64,000 nucleotides of DNA from Deltaproteobacteria bacterium (GCA_016182965.1 JACPFM010000136.1:10525-74524); one strand, 5' to 3'; numbered from the stretch's first letter, positions 7,944-17,101 are shown. Program-made: numbers and translations. Notes: generated from the sequence alone by a model not told the origin.

Positions 7944-9566
7944 TCACTCCTCGCCCATGAACGGGTAGCCGACGGTCGTCGGCGGGACGAACGTCTCCTT
8001 CACCACGCGCGGCGAGGCCCATCGCAGGAGATTGTACGCGCTGCCCGCCTTGTCGTTGGTGCCCGAGGCGCGCGCGCCGCCGAACGGCTGCTGCCCGACG
8101 ACCGCGCCGGTGGGGTTGTCGTTGAGGTAGAGGTTGCCGGCGGCCTGCCGCAGGACCGTCGTCGCGCGCGCGAGCGCCGCGCGGTCCTGCGAGAAGATCG
8201 CGCCGGTGAGCCCGTACGGCGACGTCGCGTCGAGGACTCTCAGCGTCTCGTCGACCTTGCCGTCGTCGTACGCGTGCACCGCGAGCACCGGGCCGAAGAG
8301 CTCGTCGCAGAAGATCTGGTGGGTCGGATCGTCGACCTCGTAGATGGTCGGCTCGACGAACCAGCCCTGCTCCGACGGCGCGTTGCCGCCGGTGAGCACC
8401 ACGCCCTCGCGCCTCATGCGCTCGAGCCAGCCGGCGAGCTTCGCGTGCGAGCGCTCGTCGATGACCGCGCCCATGAAGTTGCGGAAGTCGGTGACGTCGC
8501 CCACGCGGAGGTCGGCCACCAGCGCGACCAGCCGCTCGCGGAGCTTCGGCCACATCGACCTCGGGACGTATGCGCGCGAGGCCGCCGAGCACTTCTGCCC
8601 CTGGAACTCGAACGCGCCGCGCACCATCGCGACCGCCAGCGCGTCGAGATCGGCCGAGGGGTGCGCGAAGATGAAGTCCTTGCCGCCCGTCTCGCCCACG
8701 ATGCGCGGGTAGCTGCGGTAGCGATCGATGCGCTCGCCGACGCCGCGCCACAGCGACTGGAAGACGCGCGTCGAGCCGGTGAAGTGGATGCCGGCGAGGT
8801 TGCGATCGTCGAGGCACTCCTTCGCGATCGGCTCGCCGTGGCCGTAGACGATGTTGATGACCCCGTCGGGGAGCCCGGCCGCCTGGAAGAGGCGCATGGT
8901 GTGGTAGGCGGCGAGCGACTGGGTCTCGGCCGGCTTCCACACGACCACGTTGCCCATCAGCGCGGGCGCGCTCGGCAGGTTGCCGGCGATCGCGCTGAAG
9001 TTGAACGGGGTGATCGCGAGGACGAAGCCCTCGAGCGGCCGGAGCTCGAGCGAGTTGCGCACGCCCGGCGGCGAGATCGGCTGCTCGGCGAGGCGCGACG
9101 CGAACGCCACGTTGAAGCGCAGGAAGTCGATCAGCTCGCACGCGCTGTCGATCTCGGCCTGGTAGGCGGTCTTGCTCTGACCGAGCATGGTCGCGGCGTT
9201 GAGCACCATGCGGAACGGGCCCGCGAGCAGGTCGGCCGCCTTCTGGAAGATGCGCGCGCGCTCGTCGAACGGCGTCGCCGCCCAGGCCGGCGCGGCCCGC
9301 ATCGCCGCGTCGATCGCCTTGCGGGTCATCGCGGCGCCGCCGTCGTGCGCGGTCGCCAGCACCTGTGCCTTGGCGTGCGGCGCGCGGACCTCGTAGCTGG
9401 CGCCGTCGCGGTGCTCCTTGCCGCCGACGACGTGCGGGATGTCGGGGCGCTCGCCGGCCATCGCGCGCAGCGCCGCCTTCAGCTGCGCCTTCTCGGGCGA
9501 CCCGGGTGCGTACGAGAGGATGGGCTCGTTGGCGGGGACGGGCAGGGGGTGGGGCACGTCGAGCAT
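7944..9566 (-). CDS. pruA: L-glutamate gamma-semialdehyde (P5C) dehydrogenase
   Basis: This enzyme oxidises glutamate semialdehyde (from delta-1-pyrroline-5-carboxylate) to glutamate with NAD+, the second step of proline catabolism. The 540-residue length matches the stand-alone P5CDH family. The catalytic Cys is in FQGQKCSAASRAYVP, the general-base Glu in GETGGKDF, and the NAD-binding region includes ITPFNFSAIAGN. The C-terminal oligomerisation flap ends with FVPPTTVGYPFM, as in PruA. The ATG at 9566 was chosen because the protein then begins MLDVPHPLPVPANEP, as in homologues; the open frame further upstream looks non-coding. No PutA/PrdH proline dehydrogenase is present in the window. Confidence 0.95.
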   Translation of the reverse strand: MLDVPHPLPVPANEPILSYAPGSPEKAQLKAALRAMAGERPDIPHVVGGKEHRDGASYEVRAPHAKAQVLATAHDGGAAMTRKAIDAAMRAAPAWAATPFDERARIFQKAADLLAGPFRMVLNAATMLGQSKTAYQAEIDSACELIDFLRFNVAFASRLAEQPISPPGVRNSLELRPLEGFVLAITPFNFSAIAGNLPSAPALMGNVVVWKPAETQSLAAYHTMRLFQAAGLPDGVINIVYGHGEPIAKECLDDRNLAGIHFTGSTRVFQSLWRGVGERIDRYRSYPRIVGETGGKDFIFAHPSADLDALAVAMVRGAFEFQGQKCSAASRAYVPRSMWPKLRERLVALVADLRVGDVTDFRNFMGAVIDERSHAKLAGWLERMRREGVVLTGGNAPSEQGWFVEPTIYEVDDPTHQIFCDELFGPVLAVHAYDDGKVDETLRVLDATSPYGLTGAIFSQDRAALARATTVLRQAAGNLYLNDNPTGAVVGQQPFGGARASGTNDKAGSAYNLLRWASPRVVKETFVPPTTVGYPFMGEE

Positions 9567-9573
9567 GCGCGCA

Positions 9574-9999
9574 TCAAACCGCGGCGCGCGACAGACCGGA
9601 AGGGGCGTCGCGCGCCCCGAGGTCGCGGAGTGACAAAAGGGTGTCCAACAGCCAGGGGGTCGCCGGCACGCCGCACAGCTCTGCCAGGGCGAGCACGATG
9701 CGCTCACGCGTCGCGTCAGGCGGCACCGCGATCATGGCCCAGGTCGCCCCAGGCGGGCCGCCCCAGTCCCGACCGCGCTCGACCTGGAGCTCGAACCGGC
9801 CCTGGTACACCGCCACCGTCATCCCGCGGTGCGCCCCCTGCCGCTTTTGGAGGATCTCGAGGACCCTGAGCGCGAAGGCGACGCGATCGAAGCGCTCGAT
9901 GCCTTCGGTGCGCGCGATCGTGCGCCGCTCCTCGATGATCCAGCGGCCGTCCTTCTCGTCGGGCTCGAGCGCGTGGCCGCCGCTGCGCGTCCTCTTCAC
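9574..9999 (-). CDS. Hypothetical protein
   Basis: This protein of about 141 residues has no recognised family. It is soluble and charged, with segments such as WIIEERRTIARTEGIERFDRVAFALRVLEIL and a C-terminal helical part rich in Leu. A GTG at 9999 (MKRTRSGGHAL) is preferred because it leaves about 70 bp for divergent promoters facing the lipoprotein gene at 10070. An in-frame ATG at 10062 would leave only 7 bp. The stop is 7 bp before the pruA start, so cotranscription with pruA is likely. No signal peptide or membrane segment was seen. Confidence 0.6.
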   Translation of the reverse strand: MKRTRSGGHALEPDEKDGRWIIEERRTIARTEGIERFDRVAFALRVLEILQKRQGAHRGMTVAVYQGRFELQVERGRDWGGPPGATWAMIAVPPDATRERIVLALAELCGVPATPWLLDTLLSLRDLGARDAPSGLSRAAV

Positions 10000-10069
10000 C
10001 GCACGAGGATGCAACGGAGGGCGGCGCGCGGCGAGCGCTGCGGTGCCGTGACGCGCTATCATCCCGGTC

Positions 10070-10333
10070 GTGATCGATCGCCTCCGGCCCTTCGGCCTGC
10101 TCGTCGCGCTGGTCGCGTTCGGGTGTCGCTCGGGCTCGCCCGCGCCGGCGCCGGCGCCCACCGCGAAGCCCCCGCCCGCGAGCCCGACCGCGTGCAACAA
10201 CGCGTGCATCGAGCAGGACTCCGACTGCCATCAGAAGTGCATGGACGACGACTCGCCGCCGCCCGACGAGGGCGACAGCTGCGCGTCGAAGTGCAGCAAG
10301 GCCCTCGAGGCGTGCGTCGCGCGATGTAAGTGA
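10070..10333 (+). CDS. Small Cys-rich lipoprotein
   Basis: This 87-residue protein has a signal peptide ending in the lipobox VAFGC, a Pro/Ala linker (PAPAPAPTAKPPPASP), and a compact domain with eight Cys in pairs such as CNNACIEQDSDCHQKC and CASKCSKALEACVARC. The paired CxxxC spacing predicts a two-helix disulfide hairpin like that in the small lipoprotein at 5446-5808. It is transcribed away from the pruA-linked gene. No function can be assigned. Confidence 0.75.
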   Translation: MIDRLRPFGLLVALVAFGCRSGSPAPAPAPTAKPPPASPTACNNACIEQDSDCHQKCMDDDSPPPDEGDSCASKCSKALEACVARCK

Positions 10334-10539
10334 GGCCCCGCGCCTGCGCGCGCGTGTGGTTCGTCGCCGCACGGTGAGACATCGGTCGTTCCGCGCTTCG
10401 CGTGCGCACGACCACCGCGCGCCGAGAGCCCGCGTCGCGATCGTGCACGGGGCTCAATCATCGGCGTCGCTGCCGAGCGACGGCGGCCGTTACAGGCTTC
10501 GCGGGCGCGCTTCTTGGAGACGGACCCGAGCCCGTCCAC

Positions 10540-12372
10540 ATGCGCAAGCTCGCGAGCCCCTTCGTCTTGTCGTGCTCCATGCTCGCGTGCTCGGCGGCGT
10601 GCTCGGCGGGCAAGCACGCCGGGGAGCCGCCGCCCGAGCACGAAGCTCCCGACGCCGAGCCGATCGGCGCGAGCGCCGTGGAGGTGGAGCGCGACGGAGG
10701 TCTCGCGCTCGACGGCGCGCTCGACGGCGCGACCACCATCCATCTCGGCTGCAGCGGCGACCTTCGCAGCGTCACCGACGACAAGGGCGTCGTCCAGAAG
10801 ACGTGCGCCTCGGATCAGGGGTGCTTCGAGGGCGAGTGCATCGCCGCGTGCGACGCCGCGGCCAAGAGCAAGGGCAACGTCGGCTGCAAGTTCATCGCGG
10901 CGACGCCCTCGTTCTACTCGTGGATCGCGCCGCCGTGCTTCGCGGTGTTCCTCGCCAACAACTGGTCGAGGGACGTGAAGATCAGCGTCTCGCGCGCCGG
11001 CACGGCGCTGGACGTCACGAGCTTCGGTCGCATCCCCAACGGCAGCGCCGACGCGGCCGCCTGGCCCAGGGTGCCTCCGACGGGCCTGCCCCCGGGGCAG
11101 GTCGCGGTGCTCTTCATGTCGAGCGATCCGACCTCGACCAATCGCGGCTACGCCCTCGGCTGTCCCGTGGCGCAGGCCGCGTCCGGCCCGACGGCCGTCC
11201 CCGGCACCGGCAAGGGGCAGGCGTTCGTCGTCCAGACCGACGCGCCGGTCAGCGCGTACGACATGCTCCCCTACGGCGGCGCGAAGTCGTTCTTGCCGAG
11301 CGCGCAGCTGCTCCTGCCGACGAGCGCGTGGGGCACCAACTACGTCGCCGTCGTGCCGCCCGAGTCGGGGCCCGGGCCGCAGTGGGGGCAGATCGTCGCC
11401 TCCGAGGACGGCACCACCATCAAGATCAACCCGACGCGGCACCTCGCCGGCGGCGGCGGCGCGCCCGCGGCCGCGGCGGGCGCGGTCACGACGCTGACGC
11501 TGAACGCCGGCGAGTACGTGCAATGGCAGCCGTCGTCCGACATGAGCGGGAGCATCGTCCAGGCCGACAAGCGGATCGCGTTCGTCGGGGGCACCGGCGA
11601 TCTCTGCCTCACCAGCACGACCACGACGGGCGGCGGCTGCGACTCCGGTCACCAGATGATCGCGCCGGTCTCCGCGCTCGGCTCGGAGTACGCCGCGGCG
11701 CCGTACGTCACGCGCCGCGCCGACCTCGCGCCGGAGTCGGTGCTCTACCGGATCGTCGGGACGGTCGACGGCACCACGCTGGAGCTCGATCCGCCGATCG
11801 AGGGCGCGCCCGCTGCCCTGTCGCGCGGTACGGTCGCGAGCTTCGAGACGACGCGGTCGTTCGTCGTGAAGAGCCAGGACGCGAACCATCCGTTCTACCT
11901 CGGCCAGATGATGTCCGGCGCGCAGGTGACGAGCGGCAGCCGCCCCGGTGCGACGGTGAGCATCGGGCTGCCGCTGGACCTCGGCGACGAGGAGTTCGTG
12001 AGCGTGCTGCCGCCCGCGCAGTTCCTCACCAAGTACGTCTTCTTCACCGATCCGACCTACTCGACGACGAACTTGGTGCTCACGCGCGTGAAGGGTCCGA
12101 GCGGGTTCGCGGACGTGACCCTGAAATGCCTCGGCGTCGTCGGCGGCTGGAAGCCGCTCGGCAAGAGCGGCCGGTACGAGTCCGCCGAGGTCGACCTCGT
12201 ACGCGCCGGCAAGGGGGTCGGCGCGTGCTCCAACGGCCCGCAGGTCGCCGAGAGCGCGGGGAGGTTCGGGCTCGTCGTCTGGGGCACCGACACCTACTCG
12301 AGCTACGCGTACCCGGGCGGCGGGAACGTCGGGTCGATCAACACGGTGGTCGTCGATCCGCTCCCGAGGTGA
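10540..12372 (+). CDS. IgGFc-binding-like surface lipoprotein
   Basis: This 610-residue exported protein has a signal peptide with candidate lipobox Cys residues (SMLACSAACSAG), an acidic linker, a small Cys-rich segment (CASDQGCFEGECIAAC), and a long domain resembling the IgGFc-binding N-terminal domain found in bacteria and animal mucin-like proteins. Recognisable stretches are TDAPVSAYDMLPYGG, ATPYVTRR-like AAAPYVTRRADL and FTDPTYSTTNLVL. In myxobacteria such proteins are widespread, of unknown role and probably adhesive, and antibody binding should not be inferred. The ATG at 10540 begins the signal peptide; the frame upstream to 10402 has no export signal. The 3' end overlaps the convergent hydrolase by 35 bp. 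Confidence 0.7.
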   Translation: MRKLASPFVLSCSMLACSAACSAGKHAGEPPPEHEAPDAEPIGASAVEVERDGGLALDGALDGATTIHLGCSGDLRSVTDDKGVVQKTCASDQGCFEGECIAACDAAAKSKGNVGCKFIAATPSFYSWIAPPCFAVFLANNWSRDVKISVSRAGTALDVTSFGRIPNGSADAAAWPRVPPTGLPPGQVAVLFMSSDPTSTNRGYALGCPVAQAASGPTAVPGTGKGQAFVVQTDAPVSAYDMLPYGGAKSFLPSAQLLLPTSAWGTNYVAVVPPESGPGPQWGQIVASEDGTTIKINPTRHLAGGGGAPAAAAGAVTTLTLNAGEYVQWQPSSDMSGSIVQADKRIAFVGGTGDLCLTSTTTTGGGCDSGHQMIAPVSALGSEYAAAPYVTRRADLAPESVLYRIVGTVDGTTLELDPPIEGAPAALSRGTVASFETTRSFVVKSQDANHPFYLGQMMSGAQVTSGSRPGATVSIGLPLDLGDEEFVSVLPPAQFLTKYVFFTDPTYSTTNLVLTRVKGPSGFADVTLKCLGVVGGWKPLGKSGRYESAEVDLVRAGKGVGACSNGPQVAESAGRFGLVVWGTDTYSSYAYPGGGNVGSINTVVVDPLPR

Positions 12373-13210
12373 CCGGGTCGACCGCCGCGATCATGATGTC
12401 GAGCAGCGCGTCGGGCGCGTCGGCGTGCACCCAGTGGCCGGCCTCGGCGACGACGTGGAGCGAGACGCGATCGCTCCTTTGGGCGAGCGCCTCGACGCGC
12501 GCGCGATCGGCGGCGTCGTAGACGTTCGACCGACCGCCGTTGATCACGTGCACGCGGCAGCGGCCCGGCGGGTCCTCGACGACGTGCCACAGGTCGCGCG
12601 CGAAGTAGTCGTCGAGCAGCGCGTGGATGGCCGAGACGTCGAGGCCGAAGCGCACGCCGTGCTCTCCGCGTTCGAGGTTCATCGCGAGCCACTGCGCGAT
12701 GGGGAGCTCGTAGCCGCGGCGCTGCAGCTCGTCGACGAAGGCCTCCCGCGTGGGGAACCAGGGCGGCAGCTCCTGCAACGTGTCGACGACGCGCAGCGTG
12801 CTCTCGGAGCCGCGGCCGCCCGGACGCGCGCCGGGGTTGGAGTCGACGATCACGAGGTGCTCGAGCTCGTGGCCTCCTTCGGCCGCGTAAGCGTACTGTA
12901 AGGCGACCTTGCCGCCGAACGAGTGCCCCCACACGGCGCGCACCGGACCGGGCACGCGAGGATCGAGGGCGAACAGATCGCGCGCGGCCGCCTCGACGGT
13001 GTGCGGCGGAGCGAAGTCCTGCGAGCTCCCGTGCATGCGCAGATCGACGAGCACCGCGCCCCAGCGCGGGCGCGCCTGCACGAACCTCCGCGCGATGGTG
13101 CGCAGGTTGGGGCCGCTGCCGAGGATGCCGTGCAGGAAGAGCATCCAGGCCTCCGGCGTGACGTCGTTTCCGGCGCGCACCAGCGCGTGGTTGGGGGCAT
13201 CGGGAGGCAT
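12338..13210 (-). CDS. Alpha/beta-fold hydrolase
   Basis: This 290-residue cytoplasmic enzyme belongs to the alpha/beta hydrolase superfamily (YbfF or ABHD11-like esterase subgroup). It has the oxyanion segment FLHGILGSGPNL, the DLRMHGSS motif, the nucleophile elbow GHSFGGK, and a C-terminal catalytic His in EAGHWVHADAP. The order and spacing fit short-chain acyl esterases of this subgroup, but the substrate is unknown. The start ATG at 13210 gives MPPDAPNHALVRAG. It is convergent with the IgGFc-like gene and divergent from 13308, with about 100 bp between the starts for promoters. Confidence 0.85.
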   Translation of the reverse strand: MPPDAPNHALVRAGNDVTPEAWMLFLHGILGSGPNLRTIARRFVQARPRWGAVLVDLRMHGSSQDFAPPHTVEAAARDLFALDPRVPGPVRAVWGHSFGGKVALQYAYAAEGGHELEHLVIVDSNPGARPGGRGSESTLRVVDTLQELPPWFPTREAFVDELQRRGYELPIAQWLAMNLERGEHGVRFGLDVSAIHALLDDYFARDLWHVVEDPPGRCRVHVINGGRSNVYDAADRARVEALAQRSDRVSLHVVAEAGHWVHADAPDALLDIMIAAVDPVTSGADRRPPC

Positions 13211-13307
13211 CGCAGCGGTCTCGTAGCACGGCCGATCGCTGCGCGCGCGACACGCGAGGTCGGGTCGGGCTGGCGACGATGGAACCGATCGTGCTACGCC
13301 CGTCCGC

Positions 13308-14048
13308 GTGACCGGCACGATCATCGTCGTCGTCGTGGCAGCGTTGGTGGTGCTGCTGATCGTCGTCGCGCTGCGCTCACGCGGAGGCACGCAGCTGGAG
13401 TCGCTGCACGCCGAGCGCCGCCACGATTGGGAGAAGTCGCTCAACGACGCGCACGAGGAGGCGCTGCTCCGCGGCGTCGAGGCCTGGCGCGATCGCGGCC
13501 ACGATCTGCTGCTCCACCACGAGGGCGCGAAGCTCGACGTCCTCGAGCCGCCGATGGTCGTCTCGCTGTACGCGCTGGCCGAGGCGTTCGGCCGGCGCGA
13601 CGCGCGCGACGAGATCGCCGGGGAGCTCCTCGACCGCTGGGCCGCGCAGGAGGAGCCCGCGGCGGCGCTGCACCTGCGGCGCGACGCGCTGCCCCCCTCG
13701 GCGACGATGGGCGTCGAGAAGCTCGTGAGCCGCGCGCGCGCCGCGATCGACGCCGCCCGCGCCGACACCAGCGGCATCGAGCACGCGTCGGCCGACGATC
13801 GCCGTGGCGTGCTCGAGCTCACCGTGAAGGCCGACGGACCGACCAACACGGTGGTCATCGATCTCGGGCGCGCCGCCGAGACGATCCAGCGAAAGCAGGA
13901 CGACGGCGACGAGACGCCGTGGGCCGATCTCGCCAACGCCGAGCTTCGCGGCGCCGTCGCGCGCGACGCCGAGGGCGTGCTCTGGATGCGTCCGCCGAGC
14001 GCTGCGGAGCGCGCGATGGCCCTGGGCGTGATCGAACGCGCACCCTGA
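13308..14048 (+). CDS. Membrane-anchored hypothetical protein
   Basis: This 246-residue protein has a single N-terminal transmembrane helix (IIVVVVAALVVLLIVVAL, residues 5-22) followed by a charged, mostly helical soluble domain (HDWEKSLNDAHEEALLRGVEAW). No known domain was recognised. The start is a GTG; no in-frame ATG lies before the helix. The topology suggests a short outside N-terminus with the soluble part in the cytoplasm. It lies between a divergent hydrolase gene and a downstream small lipoprotein gene. Confidence 0.65.
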   Translation: MTGTIIVVVVAALVVLLIVVALRSRGGTQLESLHAERRHDWEKSLNDAHEEALLRGVEAWRDRGHDLLLHHEGAKLDVLEPPMVVSLYALAEAFGRRDARDEIAGELLDRWAAQEEPAAALHLRRDALPPSATMGVEKLVSRARAAIDAARADTSGIEHASADDRRGVLELTVKADGPTNTVVIDLGRAAETIQRKQDDGDETPWADLANAELRGAVARDAEGVLWMRPPSAAERAMALGVIERAP

Positions 14049-14111
14049 TGCGAGCTACCGACGAGATCCAGCACACCCGCGCTGGTACGCCATACGCATC
14101 CCGTGGTGGAG

Positions 14112-14558
14112 ATGACGCTCCGCACGCTCGCGCTGCTGTTCGCCTCTGCCGTGATCGCGGTCGGGTGCCGCAAGCAGGAGCCACCCGTCACCGAAGAGCC
14201 GGTCGCGCCGGAGGTGAACGAAAAGTCCGGGGGCCTAGACGAATCGAGGGAATCGAAGGAACCGTCGAGCGCCGGATCCGAGGACGAGGGCTGGACGCCC
14301 AAGCCGATCGGCGGCGTCGGCGGCGGTCCGAGCGACGACGTGACAGGGCCGGGCTCGACGGCAGTCCCTGCGCCGATCCCTGCGCCCGCCCCGAAGCCCG
14401 GCGGCGCGAAGACCAAGCCGCCCAAGGCGCCGCCGTCCGCGTCGGTGCCGCCGCCGCCCAACACGCCGTGGCCGTGGTCGGCCGACGGTGGGCTCGCGTG
14501 GCCGCCGTCGGTGCCGACCTGGCCGTGGGCCGCCGATGCCGGCACGTCGACGAAGTAG
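14112..14558 (+). CDS. Pro-rich small lipoprotein
   Basis: This 148-residue protein has a signal peptide ending in the lipobox VIAVGC (Cys at about 18). The rest is low-complexity: Glu/Ser-rich (ESKEPSSAGSEDEGW), then Pro/Gly/Ala-rich, ending with Trp/Pro repeats (PNTPWPWSADGGLAWPPSVPTWPW). There is no folded domain. A GTG nine bases upstream could also start it. Such proteins may act as wall-spanning or surface spacers. Confidence 0.65.
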   Translation: MTLRTLALLFASAVIAVGCRKQEPPVTEEPVAPEVNEKSGGLDESRESKEPSSAGSEDEGWTPKPIGGVGGGPSDDVTGPGSTAVPAPIPAPAPKPGGAKTKPPKAPPSASVPPPPNTPWPWSADGGLAWPPSVPTWPWAADAGTSTK

Positions 14559-14598
14559 GGCTGCTCGAAGGTCGACGCCCCGAAGGTGATCTGCCGCG

Positions 14599-15195
14599 AT
14601 GACCCACGCGCTCTCCCCCGTCCTGCTCCTCGACGTGATGGGGACGCTCGTGCGCGATCCGTTCTTCGAGGACATGCCCGCCTTCTTCGGGCTGACGCTG
14701 AAGGAGCTGCTCGCCCACAAGCACCCGACCGCGTGGGTGGAGTTCGAGCACGGCGCGATCGACGAGGCGGCGTGCATGGCGAAGTTCTTCAAGGACGCGC
14801 GCGCGTTCGACGTCGCGGCGCTCAAGGCGCACGTGGCGCGCGGCTACGCGTGGCTGCCCGGCGTCGAGCCGCTGCTCGCCGAGCTCTCCGCGCAGGGCGT
14901 GGAGATGCACGCGCTGTCGAACTACCCGCCGTGGTGGCGGCTGATCGAGGAGCGCCTGGCGCTTTCGCGGTACGTCCGCTGGACCTTCGTGTCGTGTCAC
15001 ACCGGCGTGCGCAAGCCCGCGCCCGAGGCGTACCTCGGCGCGGCCAGCGCGCTCGGGAGGCCGGCGTCGTCGCTGGTGTTCGTCGACGATCGCGAAGGCA
15101 ACGTGGAGGGGGCGCGGCGAGTGGGCATGCCCGGCCTCGTCTTCCGCGACGCCGAGACGTTGCGCGCCGACCTGACCGCGCTCGGGATACCCTGA
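14599..15195 (+). CDS. HAD-superfamily phosphatase resembling plant FMN hydrolase
   Basis: This 198-residue HAD hydrolase has motif I reading LLLDVMGTLVRDPF, motif II in ALSNYPPWW, the Lys of motif III in GVRKPAPEAY and motif IV in FVDDREGN. Segments such as PAFFGLTLKELLAHKHPTAW strongly resemble, from memory, the chloroplast FMN hydrolase (FHY) family of plants, so dephosphorylation of FMN or another small phosphate ester is a reasonable guess. The second Asp of the usual DxD nucleophile motif is Met, as in the plant family. This Asp is normally the acid/base catalyst, so the mechanism or activity may differ. The esterase gene starts 4 bp after this stop. Confidence 0.8.
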   Translation: MTHALSPVLLLDVMGTLVRDPFFEDMPAFFGLTLKELLAHKHPTAWVEFEHGAIDEAACMAKFFKDARAFDVAALKAHVARGYAWLPGVEPLLAELSAQGVEMHALSNYPPWWRLIEERLALSRYVRWTFVSCHTGVRKPAPEAYLGAASALGRPASSLVFVDDREGNVEGARRVGMPGLVFRDAETLRADLTALGIP

Positions 15196-15199
15196 CGAG

Positions 15200-16249
15200 A
15201 TGACGGTCAGCACCCTGCGCGCGCGCCTGGAGAAGCGGCTCGCGAACGCGATGATGGGCCTCCCGCGCTCCTGGATGATCAAGCTCGCCGGCGGGCAGCG
15301 CAAGCAGATCGACGACTTCGTGCTCGACGAGCAGGTGCAGCTCGCGATCGCCATGCACGCGCGGCTCGGCAAGAAGCACACGCACGAGCTCTCGGTGGAG
15401 GAGGCGCGCCGTCAGCTCGAGGAGTCCGCCGCGATCTTCGCGCCGCGACCCCGCACCATGTCGCGCGTCGAGGACCGGAAGATCCCGGGGCCGGAGGGCC
15501 TGATCCCGGTGCGCCTCTACGTGCCGCTCTCGCACCGAAGGCCGGCTGCCGCGCTCGTGTACTTCCACGGCGGCGGGTTCGTGGTCGGCAGCCTCTCGTC
15601 GCACGACGCTCCATGTCGGGTGCTCGCGGACGAGGGGCGCTGCGTCGTCATCGCCGTCGACTACCGGCTCGCCCCCGAGCACAAGTTCCCCGCGGCGGTC
15701 GACGACGCGGTGGCGGCGTTCCGCTGGGCCTCCGCGAACGCGGCGTCGCTCGGGATCGATCCGGCGCGCATCGCCGTCGGCGGCGACAGCGCGGGCGGCA
15801 ACCTCGCCGCGGTCATCGCGCAAGAGACGCGCGAAGACGCGCTGCGGCCGTCGTTTCAGCTGCTCATCTACCCGGCGACGGACTTCACGATGTCCGCGCC
15901 GTCGCACCGCACGATGGGCAGCGGGTTCTTCCTCGAGCACGAGACCATGCTGTGGTTCCGCGATCACTACCTCCACGGCGAGGCCGAGTGGCGCGATCCG
16001 CGCGCCTCGCCCCTCTTCGCGCCGGACGTGCGCGGGGTGCCGCCGGCGTTCGTCGCGACGGCCGGCTTCGATCCGCTACGCGACGAGGGGGAGCAGTACG
16101 CGACGAAGCTCCGTCAGGCCGGCGTCCCGGTCCGCTACCGCTGCTACCCCAGCCTGTTCCACGGGTTCTTCTCGGTCTCCGGCGGGATCACCGCCGCGCG
16201 CACCACCCTCGTCGAGGCGGCGGCGGAGTTGCGGAACCACCTGCGCTGA
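15200..16249 (+). CDS. HSL-family alpha/beta hydrolase (esterase/lipase)
   Basis: This 349-residue protein belongs to the hormone-sensitive-lipase (family IV) group of esterases. The diagnostic oxyanion motif YFHGGGFVVGS is followed by the nucleophile elbow GGDSAGGN, the acid in ATAGFDPLRDEGE and the catalytic His in FHGFFSVSGG, all in the expected order. A helical N-terminal cap of about 80 residues (QIDDFVLDEQVQLAIAMHAR) is typical. It probably cleaves short to medium acyl esters in the cytoplasm. It follows the HAD gene after 4 bp and was probably transcribed with it. The stop abuts that of the convergent acyltransferase gene. Confidence 0.9.
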   Translation: MTVSTLRARLEKRLANAMMGLPRSWMIKLAGGQRKQIDDFVLDEQVQLAIAMHARLGKKHTHELSVEEARRQLEESAAIFAPRPRTMSRVEDRKIPGPEGLIPVRLYVPLSHRRPAAALVYFHGGGFVVGSLSSHDAPCRVLADEGRCVVIAVDYRLAPEHKFPAAVDDAVAAFRWASANAASLGIDPARIAVGGDSAGGNLAAVIAQETREDALRPSFQLLIYPATDFTMSAPSHRTMGSGFFLEHETMLWFRDHYLHGEAEWRDPRASPLFAPDVRGVPPAFVATAGFDPLRDEGEQYATKLRQAGVPVRYRCYPSLFHGFFSVSGGITAARTTLVEAAAELRNHLR

Positions 16250-17101
16250 TCAGGCGCTCGCGCTCGGCGGCCCCAGATCGGGCAGCCCCTCGCGGCGGCG
16301 CAGCGCGCGGTCTTGCTCGCCGAGGTCCGTCAGCACCGCGCGGAGGCGATCGGCGATCTTCTTGTAGGTGCGCAGGCGCGGCGGCTCGGCGAGCAGCGCG
16401 TCGAGCGCGACCGGCGCGCCGACGGTCAGCGTGATCGGATCGCCCGTGCCGTCGAAGTTGCCCTTCACCTGCTTGGGCAGATCGTTGCCGAGGCCGAGGA
16501 CGAACACCGGCAGCACGATCGGCCGCGCGCGATGGACCATCTGGCCGACGCCGATCTGCGCCGGCAGCAGCGTGTACGGATCGTTCGTCTTGTTGCGGGT
16601 GCCCTCGGGGTGCATGCCGACGACGGTGCCGCGCCGCTGCAGCAGCTCGGTCACCACGTCGACCGTGTACTCGTTGAACCCGCGCGCCTCGGGGCGGCGC
16701 ATGACCGGCGGGTACATCGCCCACGCCGACATGATCGCGTTGACGAAGATCCCGTCGGGGCGCTCGTAGAAGTACTCGCCCTTCACCGGGAAATACATGC
16801 CGTCGACCCAACCCGTGTTGCGCAGCAGCACGCTGGCCATCACGTAGAGGTCGAAGAACGAGCGGTGGTTGGCGACCATCACCACGCCGCGATCGGGATC
16901 GAGCGACGTGAGGTGGTGGAGCCCCTCGACGCGCACGAGGTTCTTCGTGCACACGTGCACCCAACCGGCGCCGACGGTCTTGAGGAACGCGTGCGCCGCG
17001 CGCTTGAACGTCGGCTTGCGGTTGACGGTGTAAGCGATCTCGAAGGCGGTGCGCTCGAACCGCGTGAGCGACGCCAGCTGCTCGGGGGTCGGCCGTTTCA
17101 T
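16250..17101 (-). CDS. 1-acylglycerol-3-phosphate acyltransferase-like (PlsC family)
   Basis: This protein of about 283 residues has the PlsC/LPLAT catalytic motif NHRSFFDLY (NHx4D type), the substrate-binding segment containing GMHPEGTRN, and the hydrophobic motif IVLPVFVLGLG. It transfers an acyl chain to a glycerophosphate or related acceptor at the inner membrane. The acceptor cannot be told from the sequence. The ATG at 17101 (MKRPTPEQLASLTRFE) is preferred over one 24 codons upstream, whose extension looks non-coding. A motif-flanking segment (VDGMYFPVKGEYFYERPDG) is unusual, so this is likely a divergent subfamily rather than PlsC itself. Confidence 0.85.
   Translation of the reverse strand: MKRPTPEQLASLTRFERTAFEIAYTVNRKPTFKRAAHAFLKTVGAGWVHVCTKNLVRVEGLHHLTSLDPDRGVVMVANHRSFFDLYVMASVLLRNTGWVDGMYFPVKGEYFYERPDGIFVNAIMSAWAMYPPVMRRPEARGFNEYTVDVVTELLQRRGTVVGMHPEGTRNKTNDPYTLLPAQIGVGQMVHRARPIVLPVFVLGLGNDLPKQVKGNFDGTGDPITLTVGAPVALDALLAEPPRLRTYKKIADRLRAVLTDLGEQDRALRRREGLPDLGPPSASA

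Noticed and set aside
9567..9707. Extended N-terminus for pruA starting at 9707
   Set aside because: The extra residues are Cys/Arg-rich and unlike any P5CDH N-terminus, and they overlap the small upstream gene.
7773..9869. 698-residue plus-strand frame opposite pruA and the CDF gene
   Set aside because: Composition is Arg/Asp/Ala-rich without motifs, and pruA on the other strand is certain.
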